From NCBI RefSeq assembly GCF_003751445.1, contig NZ_RJUU01000003.1, positions 1,240,001-1,304,000 of the forward strand: 64,000 nucleotides of DNA. Reading direction: 5' to 3'. Position numbers and translations under genes: made by a program. Positions 14,926 through 24,331 of the stretch are shown here, piece after piece. Within the stretch, counting starts at the first letter, position 1. Each line of letters begins with the position of its first letter. The notes below the pieces were generated by a model that had not been told where the DNA came from, did no database searches, and saw only the letters and a list, made by a program, of their open reading frames with translations. This stretch comes from Streptomyces sp. 840.1 (GTDB lineage: Bacteria; Actinomycetota; Actinomycetes; Streptomycetales; Streptomycetaceae).

Positions 14926-17616
14926 ATGAGTAACGATCCGGCCCGGTCCATCGAGCTCTCCGGTACCAGCGAGCTCGATCAACTACCCGACCGCGACACC
15001 GAGGAGACCGCCGAGTGGCAGGCATCCCTGGACGCCGTCATCCGGAACGCCGGACCTGAGCGCGCGGCCTACCTGCTACGGCGTATGCGGGAATCCGGGG
15101 CGCGTTCCGGGATGCCCCTTCCCGAGCTGCTGTCCTCCGACTACATCAACACCATCCCGGCCACCACACAGCCGGCGTTCGACGGTGACCTGGGCATGGA
15201 GTCGAGGATCACCGCACTGAACAGGTGGAACGCGGCAGCGATGGTCACGCGCGGATCACCTCTCGGGCTGGGCGGGCACATCTCCACCTACGCGTCAGCG
15301 GCCTGGCTCTACGAAATCGGCTTCAACCACTTCTTCCGCGGCAAGGAGATCGACGGCTCCGGCGATCAGCTCTTCCTCCAGGGACATGCCTCGCCGGGCG
15401 TCTACGCCCGCCTCTTCCTCGAAGGCCGGCTGGACGAACGGCGCCTGAACGCCTTCCGCCGGGAGACCGGCGGCCGCGGGCTGCCCTCGTACCCGCATCC
15501 ACGCCGGTTGCCGTGGCTGTGGGAATTCCCGACCGTCTCCATGGGCCTGGGGCCGCTCGGCGCAATCCACCAGGCCCGGTTCAACCGCTATCTTCAGGCC
15601 CGGGGTATCAAAGACACCTCCGCGTCACGGGTATGGGCCTTCCTCGGCGACGGTGAGGTCGACGAACCCGAGTCGCTGGCCGCTCTCGCCCTGGCGGCGC
15701 GGGAGGGCCTGGACAACCTCACCTTCGTCGTCAACTGCAACCTGCAGCGCCTCGACGGGCCGGTGCGGTCCAACTCCAAGATCGTGCAGGAGCTGGAGGC
15801 CCGGTTCCGCGGTGCGGGATGGAACGTGGTGAAGTGCCTGTGGGGCGAAGCCTGGGACCCGCTGCTCCGGCAGGACACCACCGGCGCCCTGGTACGCCGC
15901 CTCGGCGAGGTGCCCGACGCGCAGATGCAGACCTACGCCGCGCGCGACGCCGCCTACCTCCGCAAGCACTTCTTCACCGGAGACGCGCTGACCCGTGTCT
16001 CCGCCGGGCTCAGCGACGCCCAGCTCGTGGACCTCTTCGAGAACTCCCGCGGCGGACACGAGCCGCTGAAGGTGCATGCCGCGTACCGGGCCGCCGTGGA
16101 GCACCGTGGGGCACCCAGCGTGATTCTCGCCCAGACGGTGAAGGGCCACACCCTCGGCTCGGCCTTCGAGGCCCGCAATGCCAACCACCAGATGAAGAAG
16201 CTGACGATCGAGCAGTTCCGCAAGATGCGCGACCTGTTGGAGCTTCCCATTCCCGACAGCGCGCTCGCCGGGGGCCAAGTGCCCTACTGGCACCCCGGCG
16301 ACAACTCGCCGGAGGCGCGGTACCTTCGCGAGCGGCGGGCCGCCCTGGGCGGATCCGTACCGGTGCGCCGGGTGACCGCGGGGCCGCTGCCGCAGCCCGC
16401 TCCGAAACCCTTCGAGACGCTCGAGAAGGGCTTCGGCAACCAGGAGGTCGCCACCACCATGGCGCTGGTCCGGCTGGTGAAGGACCTGATGCGGGACAAG
16501 CGGACCGGTGCGCGCTGGGTGCCCATCATCCCTGACGAGGCGCGCACGTTCGGTATGGAGTCGATGTTTCCCACGGCCGGGATCTACTCACCGCAGGGGC
16601 AGACCTACGATCCGGTGGACGCCGGCCAACTGCTCCACTACAAGGAGAGCAAGACGGGGCAGCTCCTCATCGAGGGCATCACCGAGGCCGGTTCGGTGGC
16701 CGAGTTCGCCGCCGCCGCGACCTCGTACGCCACGCACGGCGAGCCGATGATCCCGTTCTACATCTTCTACGCCATGTTCGGGTTCCAGCGCACCGGCGAT
16801 CAGTTCTGGGCGCTCGCCGACCAGATGGGGCGTGGCTTCCTCGTCGGCGGCACGGCCGGACGCACCACCATGACCGGCGAGGGTCTCCAGCACGCCGACG
16901 GACACTCCCATCTCCTGGCGTCCACCAATCCGGCCGTGGTCAGCTACGACCCGGCCTTCGCCTTCGAGATCGCGGTGATCGTCCGGGACGGACTGCGTCG
17001 CATGTACGGCGAGCGGCCGGAGAACGTCTTCTACTACCTGACGGTGTACAACGAGCCGAAACTTCAGCCCGCCATCCCCGCCGTCCCCGGGATCGAGGAG
17101 GGCATCGTCCGGGGCCTCTACCGGTTCCGGGCCGCCGAACCGGCCCTGGAGGGGCCGCGGATCCAGCTGCTGTCCTCGGGCACGGCCATCCACTGGGCGC
17201 TCGACGCGCAGGAACTGCTCGCCTCGCAATGGGGCGTGCACGCCGACGTCTGGTCGGTGACGTCCTGGACGGAGCTCCGACGCGACGCGATGGACGCCGA
17301 CACGGCTCGGATGCGGGGCGAGGAACGCACCCCGTACGTGACGGCGGCGCTCGCCGGTGCGCCCGGTCCGGTACTCGCGGTCAGCGACTGGATGTGCCAG
17401 GTCCCCGATCAGATCAGTCGCTGGGTCGAGCAGGACTACTACTCATTGGGCACGGACGGGTTCGGCCTGTCCGACACCCGCGAAGACGTGCGCCGCTACT
17501 TCCGGGTGGACGCCCAGTCCATCGTCGTGGCAGCGCTGACGCGGCTGGCCCGCTCCGGACAGGTCGCCCCGGAGACGATCGTCCGGGCCCGCGAGCGCTA
17601 CGGCCTTCACGCCTGA
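14926..17616 (+). CDS. aceE: Pyruvate dehydrogenase E1 component, homodimeric type
   Basis: This 896-residue protein is a full-length AceE-type E1, which decarboxylates pyruvate with thiamine diphosphate and passes the acetyl group to a lipoyl domain of E2. The TPP motif GDGEVDEPES starts near residue 237 and ends at the NCNLQ segment; SGDQLFLQGHASPG and GLQHADGHSH are typical AceE signatures. AAGAGG precedes the ATG at 14926. An E2 gene follows 103 bases downstream, forming a pair. Streptomyces normally carry a housekeeping aceE elsewhere, so this is probably an additional, conditionally used copy. A 48-base relic of a second aceE-like sequence lies at 51836. Confidence 0.9.
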   Translation: MSNDPARSIELSGTSELDQLPDRDTEETAEWQASLDAVIRNAGPERAAYLLRRMRESGARSGMPLPELLSSDYINTIPATTQPAFDGDLGMESRITALNRWNAAAMVTRGSPLGLGGHISTYASAAWLYEIGFNHFFRGKEIDGSGDQLFLQGHASPGVYARLFLEGRLDERRLNAFRRETGGRGLPSYPHPRRLPWLWEFPTVSMGLGPLGAIHQARFNRYLQARGIKDTSASRVWAFLGDGEVDEPESLAALALAAREGLDNLTFVVNCNLQRLDGPVRSNSKIVQELEARFRGAGWNVVKCLWGEAWDPLLRQDTTGALVRRLGEVPDAQMQTYAARDAAYLRKHFFTGDALTRVSAGLSDAQLVDLFENSRGGHEPLKVHAAYRAAVEHRGAPSVILAQTVKGHTLGSAFEARNANHQMKKLTIEQFRKMRDLLELPIPDSALAGGQVPYWHPGDNSPEARYLRERRAALGGSVPVRRVTAGPLPQPAPKPFETLEKGFGNQEVATTMALVRLVKDLMRDKRTGARWVPIIPDEARTFGMESMFPTAGIYSPQGQTYDPVDAGQLLHYKESKTGQLLIEGITEAGSVAEFAAAATSYATHGEPMIPFYIFYAMFGFQRTGDQFWALADQMGRGFLVGGTAGRTTMTGEGLQHADGHSHLLASTNPAVVSYDPAFAFEIAVIVRDGLRRMYGERPENVFYYLTVYNEPKLQPAIPAVPGIEEGIVRGLYRFRAAEPALEGPRIQLLSSGTAIHWALDAQELLASQWGVHADVWSVTSWTELRRDAMDADTARMRGEERTPYVTAALAGAPGPVLAVSDWMCQVPDQISRWVEQDYYSLGTDGFGLSDTREDVRRYFRVDAQSIVVAALTRLARSGQVAPETIVRARERYGLHA

Positions 17617-17719
17617 ACCCGCCTCACCGCCCCACACGCGCCGGCCGGCACGGCGGGCCGGCGCAGAAGCCCCAGGGGCACCCGCTCGCCCCGCGCATAC
17701 CTGAGGAGCAACAGAACCC

Positions 17720-19249
17720 ATGCCCGTTTCGGTATCCCTTCCGGCACTCGGTGAGAGCGTCACCGAGGGCACTGTCACCCGCTGGCTGAAAGCGGAGGGC
17801 GAGCGCGTCGAGCTCGACGAGCCGCTGCTCGAGGTATCGACCGACAAGGTCGACACCGAGATCCCCTCCCCCGCCGCCGGCGTTCTGGCCTCCATCGAGG
17901 TCGCCGAGGACGAGACCGTCGAGGTCGGCGCCGAGCTGGCCGTCATCGACGACGGTTCCGGCGCCCCGGCCCAGGAGCAGGCCCCGGCCGCCGAGCCGGC
18001 CAAGCCCGCCGAGGCCTCGCCGTCCACCGGGACCGAGGCACCCGCCCCGGCCCCCACCCCCGAGGCGACCGCCGGCTCCCGCTCCACCGAGGGCACCGAC
18101 GTGACCCTGCCCGCCCTGGGCGAGTCCGTCACCGAGGGCACCGTCACCCGCTGGCTGAAGGAAGTCGGCGAGGAAGTTGCGGAGGACGAGCCCCTGCTCG
18201 AGGTCTCCACCGACAAGGTCGACACCGAGATCCCCTCCCCCGTCGCCGGTGTGCTCCTGGAGATCACCGTCGCCGAGGACGAGACCGCCGAGGTCGGTGC
18301 CAAGCTCGCCGTCATCGGTGCCCCCGGTGCCGCTCCGGCCGCCGCGCCCGCGCGTCCCGCCGCCCCGGCCCAGGAGGCTCCGGCCTCACAGACTCCGGCC
18401 GCTCCGGCGCCGCAGACCCCTTCGGCCCCGGCTCCGCAGCAGCAGACCGCCCCGGCGCCCGACCCGGTCCTGTCGCAGCCCGCCCCGGCCGCCGCGCCGA
18501 GGTCCCCGGCCCTGGAGGTGTCTCCCCTCCGCGGCCGGACGGTCAAGCTGCCGCGCATCCGCAAGGCCATCGCGGACAACATGACCAAGGCGCTGCACGA
18601 GCAGGCGCAACTGTCCTCGTTCATCGAGGTCGACATCACGAAGCTGATGAAGCTCCGTGCCCAGGCCAAGGACGGCTTCGCCGCCCGCGAAGGCGTCAAG
18701 CTCTCGCCGATGCCGTTCTTCGTCAAGGCCGCCGTCCAGGCGCTGAAGGCCCACCCGGTCATCAACGCCCGCCTGAACTACGACGAGGGCACGATCACCT
18801 ACTTCGACTCCGAGAACGTCGCCATCGCCGTCGACTCCGAGAAGGGTCTGATGACCCCGGTCATCAAGGGCGCGGGCGACCTCAGCATCGCGGGCATCTC
18901 CAAGAAGACCGCGGAACTGGCCGGCAAGGTCCGCACCAACAAGATCGCCCCGGACGACCTGTCAGGCGCCACCTTCACGATTTCCAACACGGGGTCGCGC
19001 GGCGCGCTCTTCGACACGGTCATCGTCCCGCCGAACCAGGTCGCCATCCTGGGCATCGGCGTGACGGTGAAGCGCCCCGTCGTCATCAACCACCCGGACC
19101 TGGGCGAGAGCATCGCCATCCGGGACATGACGTACGTGACGCTCTCCTACGACCACCGTCTGGTGGACGGCGCCGACGCCGCCCGCTACCTGACGACGGT
19201 CAGGCAGATCCTGGAAGCCGGCGAGTTCGAGGTCGAGCTCGGCCTGTGA
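17720..19249 (+). CDS. Two-lipoyl E2 acyltransferase lacking a visible E3-binding domain
   Basis: This 509-residue protein is a 2-oxoacid dehydrogenase E2. Lipoyl domain 1 (about residues 2-78) and lipoyl domain 2 (about 116-195) both show the ESTDKVD-type lysine site (here EVSTDKVDTEIPSP). A long Ala/Pro linker follows, and the catalytic core starts near residue 265 and ends with YDHRLVDGADAARYL (His and Asp of the active site). The peripheral subunit-binding domain normally found between linker and core is not visible: the core's KLPRIRKAIADNM follows the linker almost at once. By sequence it is nearer SucB than AceF, yet it sits behind an aceE gene. The two may form a complex with altered E1/E3 recruitment. 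Confidence 0.82.
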   Translation: MPVSVSLPALGESVTEGTVTRWLKAEGERVELDEPLLEVSTDKVDTEIPSPAAGVLASIEVAEDETVEVGAELAVIDDGSGAPAQEQAPAAEPAKPAEASPSTGTEAPAPAPTPEATAGSRSTEGTDVTLPALGESVTEGTVTRWLKEVGEEVAEDEPLLEVSTDKVDTEIPSPVAGVLLEITVAEDETAEVGAKLAVIGAPGAAPAAAPARPAAPAQEAPASQTPAAPAPQTPSAPAPQQQTAPAPDPVLSQPAPAAAPRSPALEVSPLRGRTVKLPRIRKAIADNMTKALHEQAQLSSFIEVDITKLMKLRAQAKDGFAAREGVKLSPMPFFVKAAVQALKAHPVINARLNYDEGTITYFDSENVAIAVDSEKGLMTPVIKGAGDLSIAGISKKTAELAGKVRTNKIAPDDLSGATFTISNTGSRGALFDTVIVPPNQVAILGIGVTVKRPVVINHPDLGESIAIRDMTYVTLSYDHRLVDGADAARYLTTVRQILEAGEFEVELGL

Positions 19250-19464
19250 TCACGCCGGCCAACGGCAGCACCGGTGTTTCGCCGGAGCTGTCAGAACCCG
19301 GGTGACCTTCACTCAGGGGGCGGCCTGCGAGCGGCATATACAGCCGCCGCCAGGCCGCTTTTCGCTGTAGCCGAGCAGCCTGCCGGCTCTGCCCCACGTA
19401 CGCTCCGCCAAGGCCCTTGCTCCGTGCCTATGGGAGCGCGAACACAGCATGGGTGGCGACAAGG

Positions 19465-19497
19465 CGGCGCGCCACCCCGAGTGGAGGTGGCGCGCCG
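19465..19497. terminator. Hairpin downstream of the cytochrome b gene
   Basis: GGCGCGCCACC (19466-19476) is the exact reverse complement of 19486-19496, with one more flanking C-G pair and a 9-base loop. It lies just past the stop of the minus-strand cytochrome b gene, in a 266-base intergenic stretch shared with the plus-strand E2 gene. Confidence 0.55.
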
Positions 19498-19515
19498 GGC
19501 CGAGAAGAGGCGGGA

Positions 19516-21132
19516 CTACGAGTGCCGCTCGGCGATCTCCTCGTGCTCCCTTTCCGTGGGTTTGGAAATTTGTGCGTCCTGTCCGTAGAAGCCTCGGCTG
19601 AGTCTGGCCCGCAGCCGTTGAGTCCGGCTGGGTGTGCCGTCGGGGCTCCGCCGTCCCGGGGCCGCCTCCAGGGGCCGGTACTGCTCATGAGAGGTCAGCA
19701 CATGCAGTTCCTGGCGGCTGAGCGGCTCATGCACCTCGATGAACTCACCGTGCGGCAGTCGCCTGATGACGCCGGTCTCACGACCGTGCAACACCTTGTC
19801 GCGGTCGCGGCGTTGCAGCCCCAGGGCGCACCGCTTGGTGACGAGGTACGCCGCTGCCGGCACGACGAACAGGGCGATACGTACAGCCCAGGTGACACCG
19901 TTGAGCGAGACGTGAAAACGGGTGGCGATCACGTCGTTGCCGGCGCCGATGAGAGCCACCAGATAGACACTGAGCCACGCCACACCGAGGGCGGTGCGCA
20001 CGGGACGGTTCCTGGGGCGGTCCAGCACGTGCTTTTCGCGGTCATCGCCGGTGACCCATGCTTCGAGGAAGGGGTAGGCACCCATGGCGAGGAAGAGCAG
20101 GGCCCCGACCAGCAGCGGTAGGAGGTTGTCCAGGGCGAAGGTGTGACCCCAGATGTTGACTTCCCACCCGGGCATGACCCGCAGAAGCCCGTCGGCCACG
20201 CCCATGTACCAGTCGGGCTGGGACCCGGCGGAGACCTGGTCCGGTCGGAAGGGACCGTATCTCCAAACGGGGTTGATCTGGGCAACGGCGGCGAGGAAGA
20301 AGATCCAGCCGGACACCAGGAGCGCGTATCCGCCGGCCTTGACGGCATACACCGTGAGAGGCAGGCCGACGACGTTGGTGTTCGTGCGTCCCGGCCCGGG
20401 GAACTGGGTGTGCCGGCGGCGGACGCCCAGAGCGACATGGGCGACGATCAGGGCGGCCATGAGACCGGGGATCACCAGGACGTGGATGATGTTGAAGCGG
20501 GCGATCAGATCGTCACCGGGGAACTCGCCGCCGAACAGGAACATCGACAGATAGGTGCCGACGACCGGGATCGACAGGATCGTTCCGTTGACCACTTGCA
20601 ACCCGGTTCCCGACAACAGGTCGTCGGGCAGGTCGTAGCCGGTGAGGCCGGCGAACATGGCCAGGATCAGGAGTAGGAACCCGAGGACCCAGGTGACCTC
20701 ACGCGGCTTGCGATAAGCGCCTGTGAAGAAGACGCGCAGCATGTGCACGAACACCGCGGCCACGAAGATCAGTGCCGTCCAGTGGTGGGCCTGGCGGATG
20801 AGCAGGCCCCCCCGGACATCGAAGGAGATGTGCAGGGTGGAGTCGAACGCCTCCGAGACCGGCAGGCCCCTCAAGGGGACGTAGCTGCCGTCGTAGATGA
20901 CCGTGCGAGAGGAGGGGTGGAAGTACAGGCTCAGGTAGACACCCGTGACGATGAGGATGACGAAGCTGTAGATCGCGATCTGCCCGAGCATGAAGGACCA
21001 GTGGTCCGGAAAGACGAAACGCCGCACAGAACGGGCCATGCGGGAGGAGCCCGGTCGGCCGTCCGCCCAGTCGGCAAGCTTCTGCCCCGTGCGCTTGTGC
21101 TCCGGCCCTGCCGGTTGGCTCTCATTGCCCAT
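19516..21132 (-). CDS. Orphan cytochrome b (QcrB-like)
   Basis: This 538-residue protein is a cytochrome b with the actinobacterial long form: N-terminal heme-binding helices (His residues in RQAHHWTALIF and FVHMLRVFF, and again in FNIIHVLVIPG and ALIVAHVALG), the quinol-site motif PDWY (near residue 310), extra C-terminal helices and a hydrophilic tail. In a cytochrome bc1 complex it oxidises menaquinol in the membrane. No Rieske protein or cytochrome c gene adjoins, so this is probably a paralogue of the housekeeping qcrB that pairs with subunits encoded elsewhere. The start could be the ATG at 21132 or the GTG one codon upstream. An exact ECF41-type promoter points at it from 365 bases upstream. 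Confidence 0.85.
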   Translation of the reverse strand: MGNESQPAGPEHKRTGQKLADWADGRPGSSRMARSVRRFVFPDHWSFMLGQIAIYSFVILIVTGVYLSLYFHPSSRTVIYDGSYVPLRGLPVSEAFDSTLHISFDVRGGLLIRQAHHWTALIFVAAVFVHMLRVFFTGAYRKPREVTWVLGFLLLILAMFAGLTGYDLPDDLLSGTGLQVVNGTILSIPVVGTYLSMFLFGGEFPGDDLIARFNIIHVLVIPGLMAALIVAHVALGVRRRHTQFPGPGRTNTNVVGLPLTVYAVKAGGYALLVSGWIFFLAAVAQINPVWRYGPFRPDQVSAGSQPDWYMGVADGLLRVMPGWEVNIWGHTFALDNLLPLLVGALLFLAMGAYPFLEAWVTGDDREKHVLDRPRNRPVRTALGVAWLSVYLVALIGAGNDVIATRFHVSLNGVTWAVRIALFVVPAAAYLVTKRCALGLQRRDRDKVLHGRETGVIRRLPHGEFIEVHEPLSRQELHVLTSHEQYRPLEAAPGRRSPDGTPSRTQRLRARLSRGFYGQDAQISKPTEREHEEIAERHS

Positions 21133-21496
21133 CACTCATCACTCATCTCTGCATCACACTGAGCGCGCCGCACTGTCCGGGCCGACGTGGTGACCGGGAC
21201 CGGGACGAGGGGGGTCCGGCCCGGCGAGCGCTGCGCGTCCCTCACTGGGGGTCGCCCGACCTCCGTCAAGCCCGGTGAGCTGCGGAGCGCGTGTTCCGGT
21301 GGGCCGCGTGAGTCGGCCTCCGGCGCAGGTCCGGACATGTTTTCCGTCCTGCGCAGGGCGCCGGTGAACGGGAGACCGTCGCCCGATGCCGGTGAAGTCG
21401 TGAGGAGCCCGCGTGCTCTCCCGGTGCGGCGGGGCCGTCGGGGCCATCGCTCCACCGGTCCGGGCGGAGTGCCCGAACAGTTCCTGTCACACACAG
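21133..21496. other. 364-base leader region without a recognisable gene
   Basis: Between the cytochrome b start and its putative promoter I see no convincing frame on either strand. If the promoter at 21497 is used, the cytochrome b mRNA has a leader of about 360 bases. No riboswitch fold was recognised by eye. Confidence 0.4.
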
Positions 21497-21523
21497 GACC
21501 GACAAGTCGGTGACGATGTGACA
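21497..21523 (-). promoter_or_regulatory. ECF41-type promoter facing the cytochrome b gene
   Basis: Exact TGTCACA, 15 bases, CGGTC on the minus strand. It is divergent from the flavoprotein promoter, whose -35 starts 44 bases away. Confidence 0.65.
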
Positions 21524-21566
21524 CCAAAAGGGCTCAACCGCAAGATCATCCAGATGCTGAGGCCCG

Positions 21567-21593
21567 TGTCACAGATTCCGGCACAGCCCGGTC
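21567..21593 (+). promoter_or_regulatory. ECF41-type promoter for the flavoprotein gene
   Basis: Exact TGTCACA, 15 bases, CGGTC; the -10 end is 33 bases from the GTG start at 21627. Confidence 0.75.
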
Positions 21594-21626
21594 GTAGGAA
21601 GTGACCACCCAGCGATCGGAGCAGTC

Positions 21627-23357
21627 GTGGCTATTACTGAACAACGTCATTCCACCGCGGTGCTGGTGATCGGCACGGGCGGAGCCGGCCTGCGAGCGTC
21701 GATCGAACTGGCCGAGGCCGGAATCGATGTTCTGGCCGTCGGCAAACGCCCCAAGGAGGACACCCACACGTCCCTCGCGGCAGGGGGAATCAACGCCGCC
21801 TTGGCCACTATGGATCCTGAGGACAGCTGGCAGCAGCACGCGGCCGACACTCTCAAGGAGAGCTATCTGCTCGCCGATCCTCGCACCGCCCAGATCGTCA
21901 CCCAGGGCGCCGCCTTGGGGATCGATGACCTGGAACGCTACGGCATGGCGTTCGCCCGCGAGGAGGACGGTCGTATCTCCCAGCGGTTCTTCGGCGCGCA
22001 CAAGTTCCGGCGCACGGCCTTCGTCGGTGACTACACCGGTCTGGAGATCCAGCGCACGCTCATCAGGCGTGCGAACCAGTTGGGTATCCCCCTGCTCGAC
22101 AGCCTGTACATCACGCGCCTCCTGGTACACGACGGCGCCGTGTTCGGAGCTTATGGCTTCGACCCCGCCAGCGGCAGGCGCCACCTGATACACGCCGACG
22201 CCGTGATCCTCGCAGCCGGCGGCCATACGCGCATCTGGCGGCGTACGTCCTCACGACGGGACGAGAACACAGGTGACTCCTTCCGCCTGGCCGTGGAGGC
22301 GGGGGCCCGCTTGCGCGATCCCGAACTGGTCCAGTTCCACCCCTCCGGGATCATCGAGCCCGAGAACGCCGCAGGCACGCTGGTCAGTGAGGCCGCCCGC
22401 GGTGAGGGCGGGATTCTGCGCAACGCCATCGGCGAGCGATTCATGAACCGCTACGACCCCGTTCGCATGGAGCTCTCGACCCGCGACCGGGTCGCGCTCG
22501 CTTCCTACACGGAGATCAAGGAGGGGCGCGGAACCCCGAAGGGCGGAGTCTGGCTGGACGTCTCCCATCTGCCCCGCCAGACGATCATGAACCGGCTTCC
22601 TCGTGTCTACCAGACGCTGCTGGAACTGCAGATGCTGGACATCACCCGTGAACCGATCGAGATCGCACCGACCGCGCACTACTCGATGGGCGGCGTCTGG
22701 GTACGTCCGGAGGACCACAGCACCGACGTCCGTGGTCTCTACGCCATCGGTGAGGCGTCCAGCGGTCTGCATGGTGCCAACCGCCTCGGGGGCAACAGCC
22801 TCATCGAACTCCTGGTCTTCGGCCGCATCACCGGTCAGGCTGCCGCCGCATACTCCCAGGGGCTCACCGCACAGGTGCGCTCGGCATCGGCGACGGCGCT
22901 GGCTCGCGAGGAGGTCGACGCTCTTCTCAAGGCCGATGGCCCGGAGAACGTCCGAGCTCTTCAGCGCGCCATCCGTAACACGATGACGGAACATGCCGGC
23001 GTCGTCCGCAACGAGGCGGGGTTGCGGGCAGGACTGGAAGAACTCGAATTGATCGAGAAGAGAATGGAGGAGGTCGGCGTACATCCGGACATCGCCGGTT
23101 TCCAGGATCTCGCTCATGCCTTCGATCTCAAGTCCGCCGCCCTGGCGGCCCGCGCGACACTCGAAGCGGCTCTCGAACGTCGTGAGACCCGCGGTTGTCA
23201 CAACCGCAGCGACTATCCGTCCATGGACCCCGCACTCCAGGTGAACCTCGTGTGGTCACCCACGGCTGGCATCACCCACGAAAGCATTCCGCCGATCCCG
23301 CCGGAGATCTCCTCCCTGATGGAAGAGGTCACCACCGAGGGAAAACTTGTCGAATGA
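21627..23357 (+). CDS. FAD-dependent fumarate reductase/succinate dehydrogenase-type flavoprotein
   Basis: This 576-residue protein is an FRD/SDH flavoprotein-type enzyme. It has an N-terminal FAD motif (VIGTGGAGLRASIELAEAG), the covalent-flavin-type HTSLAAGGINAAL region, the substrate-site segments QFHPSG and SEAARGEGG, the C-terminal FAD contact HGANRLGGNSL, and the Arg-rich closing helices. It could be an SdhA/FrdA or a related L-aspartate oxidase; the H-T-S-x-A-A-G-G context favours the quinone-linked SDH/FRD branch. No iron-sulfur or membrane-anchor subunit gene is next to it. The GTG start at 21627 has GGAG upstream. It is divergent from the cytochrome b gene, each with its own ECF41-type promoter, and together they suggest a respiratory side module. 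Confidence 0.85.
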   Translation: MAITEQRHSTAVLVIGTGGAGLRASIELAEAGIDVLAVGKRPKEDTHTSLAAGGINAALATMDPEDSWQQHAADTLKESYLLADPRTAQIVTQGAALGIDDLERYGMAFAREEDGRISQRFFGAHKFRRTAFVGDYTGLEIQRTLIRRANQLGIPLLDSLYITRLLVHDGAVFGAYGFDPASGRRHLIHADAVILAAGGHTRIWRRTSSRRDENTGDSFRLAVEAGARLRDPELVQFHPSGIIEPENAAGTLVSEAARGEGGILRNAIGERFMNRYDPVRMELSTRDRVALASYTEIKEGRGTPKGGVWLDVSHLPRQTIMNRLPRVYQTLLELQMLDITREPIEIAPTAHYSMGGVWVRPEDHSTDVRGLYAIGEASSGLHGANRLGGNSLIELLVFGRITGQAAAAYSQGLTAQVRSASATALAREEVDALLKADGPENVRALQRAIRNTMTEHAGVVRNEAGLRAGLEELELIEKRMEEVGVHPDIAGFQDLAHAFDLKSAALAARATLEAALERRETRGCHNRSDYPSMDPALQVNLVWSPTAGITHESIPPIPPEISSLMEEVTTEGKLVE

Positions 23358-23361
23358 GTCG

Positions 23362-23388
23362 TGTCACACGAAGTGCCACTGTCCGGTC
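23362..23388 (+). promoter_or_regulatory. ECF41-type promoter for the 23476 SDR
   Basis: Exact TGTCACA, 15 bases, CGGTC, beginning 4 bases after the flavoprotein stop; the -10 end is 87 bases from the ATG at 23476. Confidence 0.75.
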
Positions 23389-23475
23389 TTTACTGAAGCA
23401 GTGTGCTGAGCGGCATCGAGAGCAGCCCCGCACGGACTGCACCTCACCAATCGAAAGACACCGAGAGGAATTCTC

Positions 23476-24222
23476 ATGAAGATCGTAGTGATCGGCGGAA
23501 CCGGGCTCATCGGCTCGCAGGTGGTCTCCAAGCTCACCGAGCACGGCCACGACGCTGTCGCGGCGTCACCCAACACAGGCGTCAACACCCTGACGGGCGA
23601 GGGCCTGGACGAGGTTCTGCGGGGAGCCTCGGTCGTCGTCGACGTGTCCAACTCCCCTTCCTTCGCGGACGACGCCGTCATGGAGTTCTTCCGCGTCTCC
23701 ACCGCCAACCTACTCAAGGCGGAGACCGACGCCGGGGTGACCCATCACGTGGCCCTGTCCGTGGTGGGCACCGACCGCCTCCAGGAGAGCGGCTACTTCC
23801 AGGCCAAGCAGGTCCAGGAAGACATGATCAAGGACTCGGGAACTCCGTACTCGATCGTCCACGCCACACAGTTCTTCGAGTTCGCGAAGAGCCTCGCGGA
23901 CTCGGCGACCGAGGGCGACACGGTGCGCGTGGCACCCATCAAGATCCAGCCCATCTTCTCCGGAGACGTGGCCGCGGCCGTCGGCCGCACCGCCGTCGGC
24001 ACACCCGTCAACGGCACGGTGGAGGCCGCGGGCCCCGAGGTCTTCCAGCTCGAGGACTTCATCCGGAAGGGGCTCGCCGTCAAGGACGACCCCCGCGCGG
24101 TCACGACGGACCCGCAGGGTCTCTACTGGGGGGCGGCGCTCCAGGAGGACGCCCTGCTTCCGGGCCCCGATGCGCACATCGCCGAAACCCGTTTCGTCGA
24201 CTGGAGCGCACGGCAGCGGTAA
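23476..24222 (+). CDS. NmrA-like atypical SDR (NAD(P)-binding)
   Basis: This 248-residue protein is an extended/atypical SDR of the NmrA type. The glycine motif GGTGLIGS (residues 8-15) binds NAD(P); VVDVSNSP and THHVALSVVG follow at the positions expected for this fold, and the protein ends with the family-typical PGPDAHIAETRFVDW tail. Members act as quinone reductases, epimerase-like enzymes or redox sensors. It is paralogous to 50981-51721 and to the deletion relic at 37680. GAGAGGAA precedes the ATG. ECF41 factors are classically found next to such oxidoreductase/epimerase genes, which fits its promoter. Confidence 0.82.
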   Translation: MKIVVIGGTGLIGSQVVSKLTEHGHDAVAASPNTGVNTLTGEGLDEVLRGASVVVDVSNSPSFADDAVMEFFRVSTANLLKAETDAGVTHHVALSVVGTDRLQESGYFQAKQVQEDMIKDSGTPYSIVHATQFFEFAKSLADSATEGDTVRVAPIKIQPIFSGDVAAAVGRTAVGTPVNGTVEAAGPEVFQLEDFIRKGLAVKDDPRAVTTDPQGLYWGAALQEDALLPGPDAHIAETRFVDWSARQR

Positions 24223-24331
24223 GCACGGCTGGGCGCCGTGACCGACCGGGGCGCCCGCCTCCGGCACCTTCCGGTACCACCGGGGGACGCGTCCCAAGGG
24301 CCGACGCCGGGAAGTCTGACGCGGATCCGGC

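Noticed and set aside
16588..17241. Long frames antisense to aceE
   Set aside because: Mirror of the strongly supported AceE coding frame; no family-like sequence.
21485..21511. TGTCACA at 21485 on the plus strand
   Set aside because: CGGTG appears at 16 bases; the site overlaps the exact minus-strand copy and is probably incidental.
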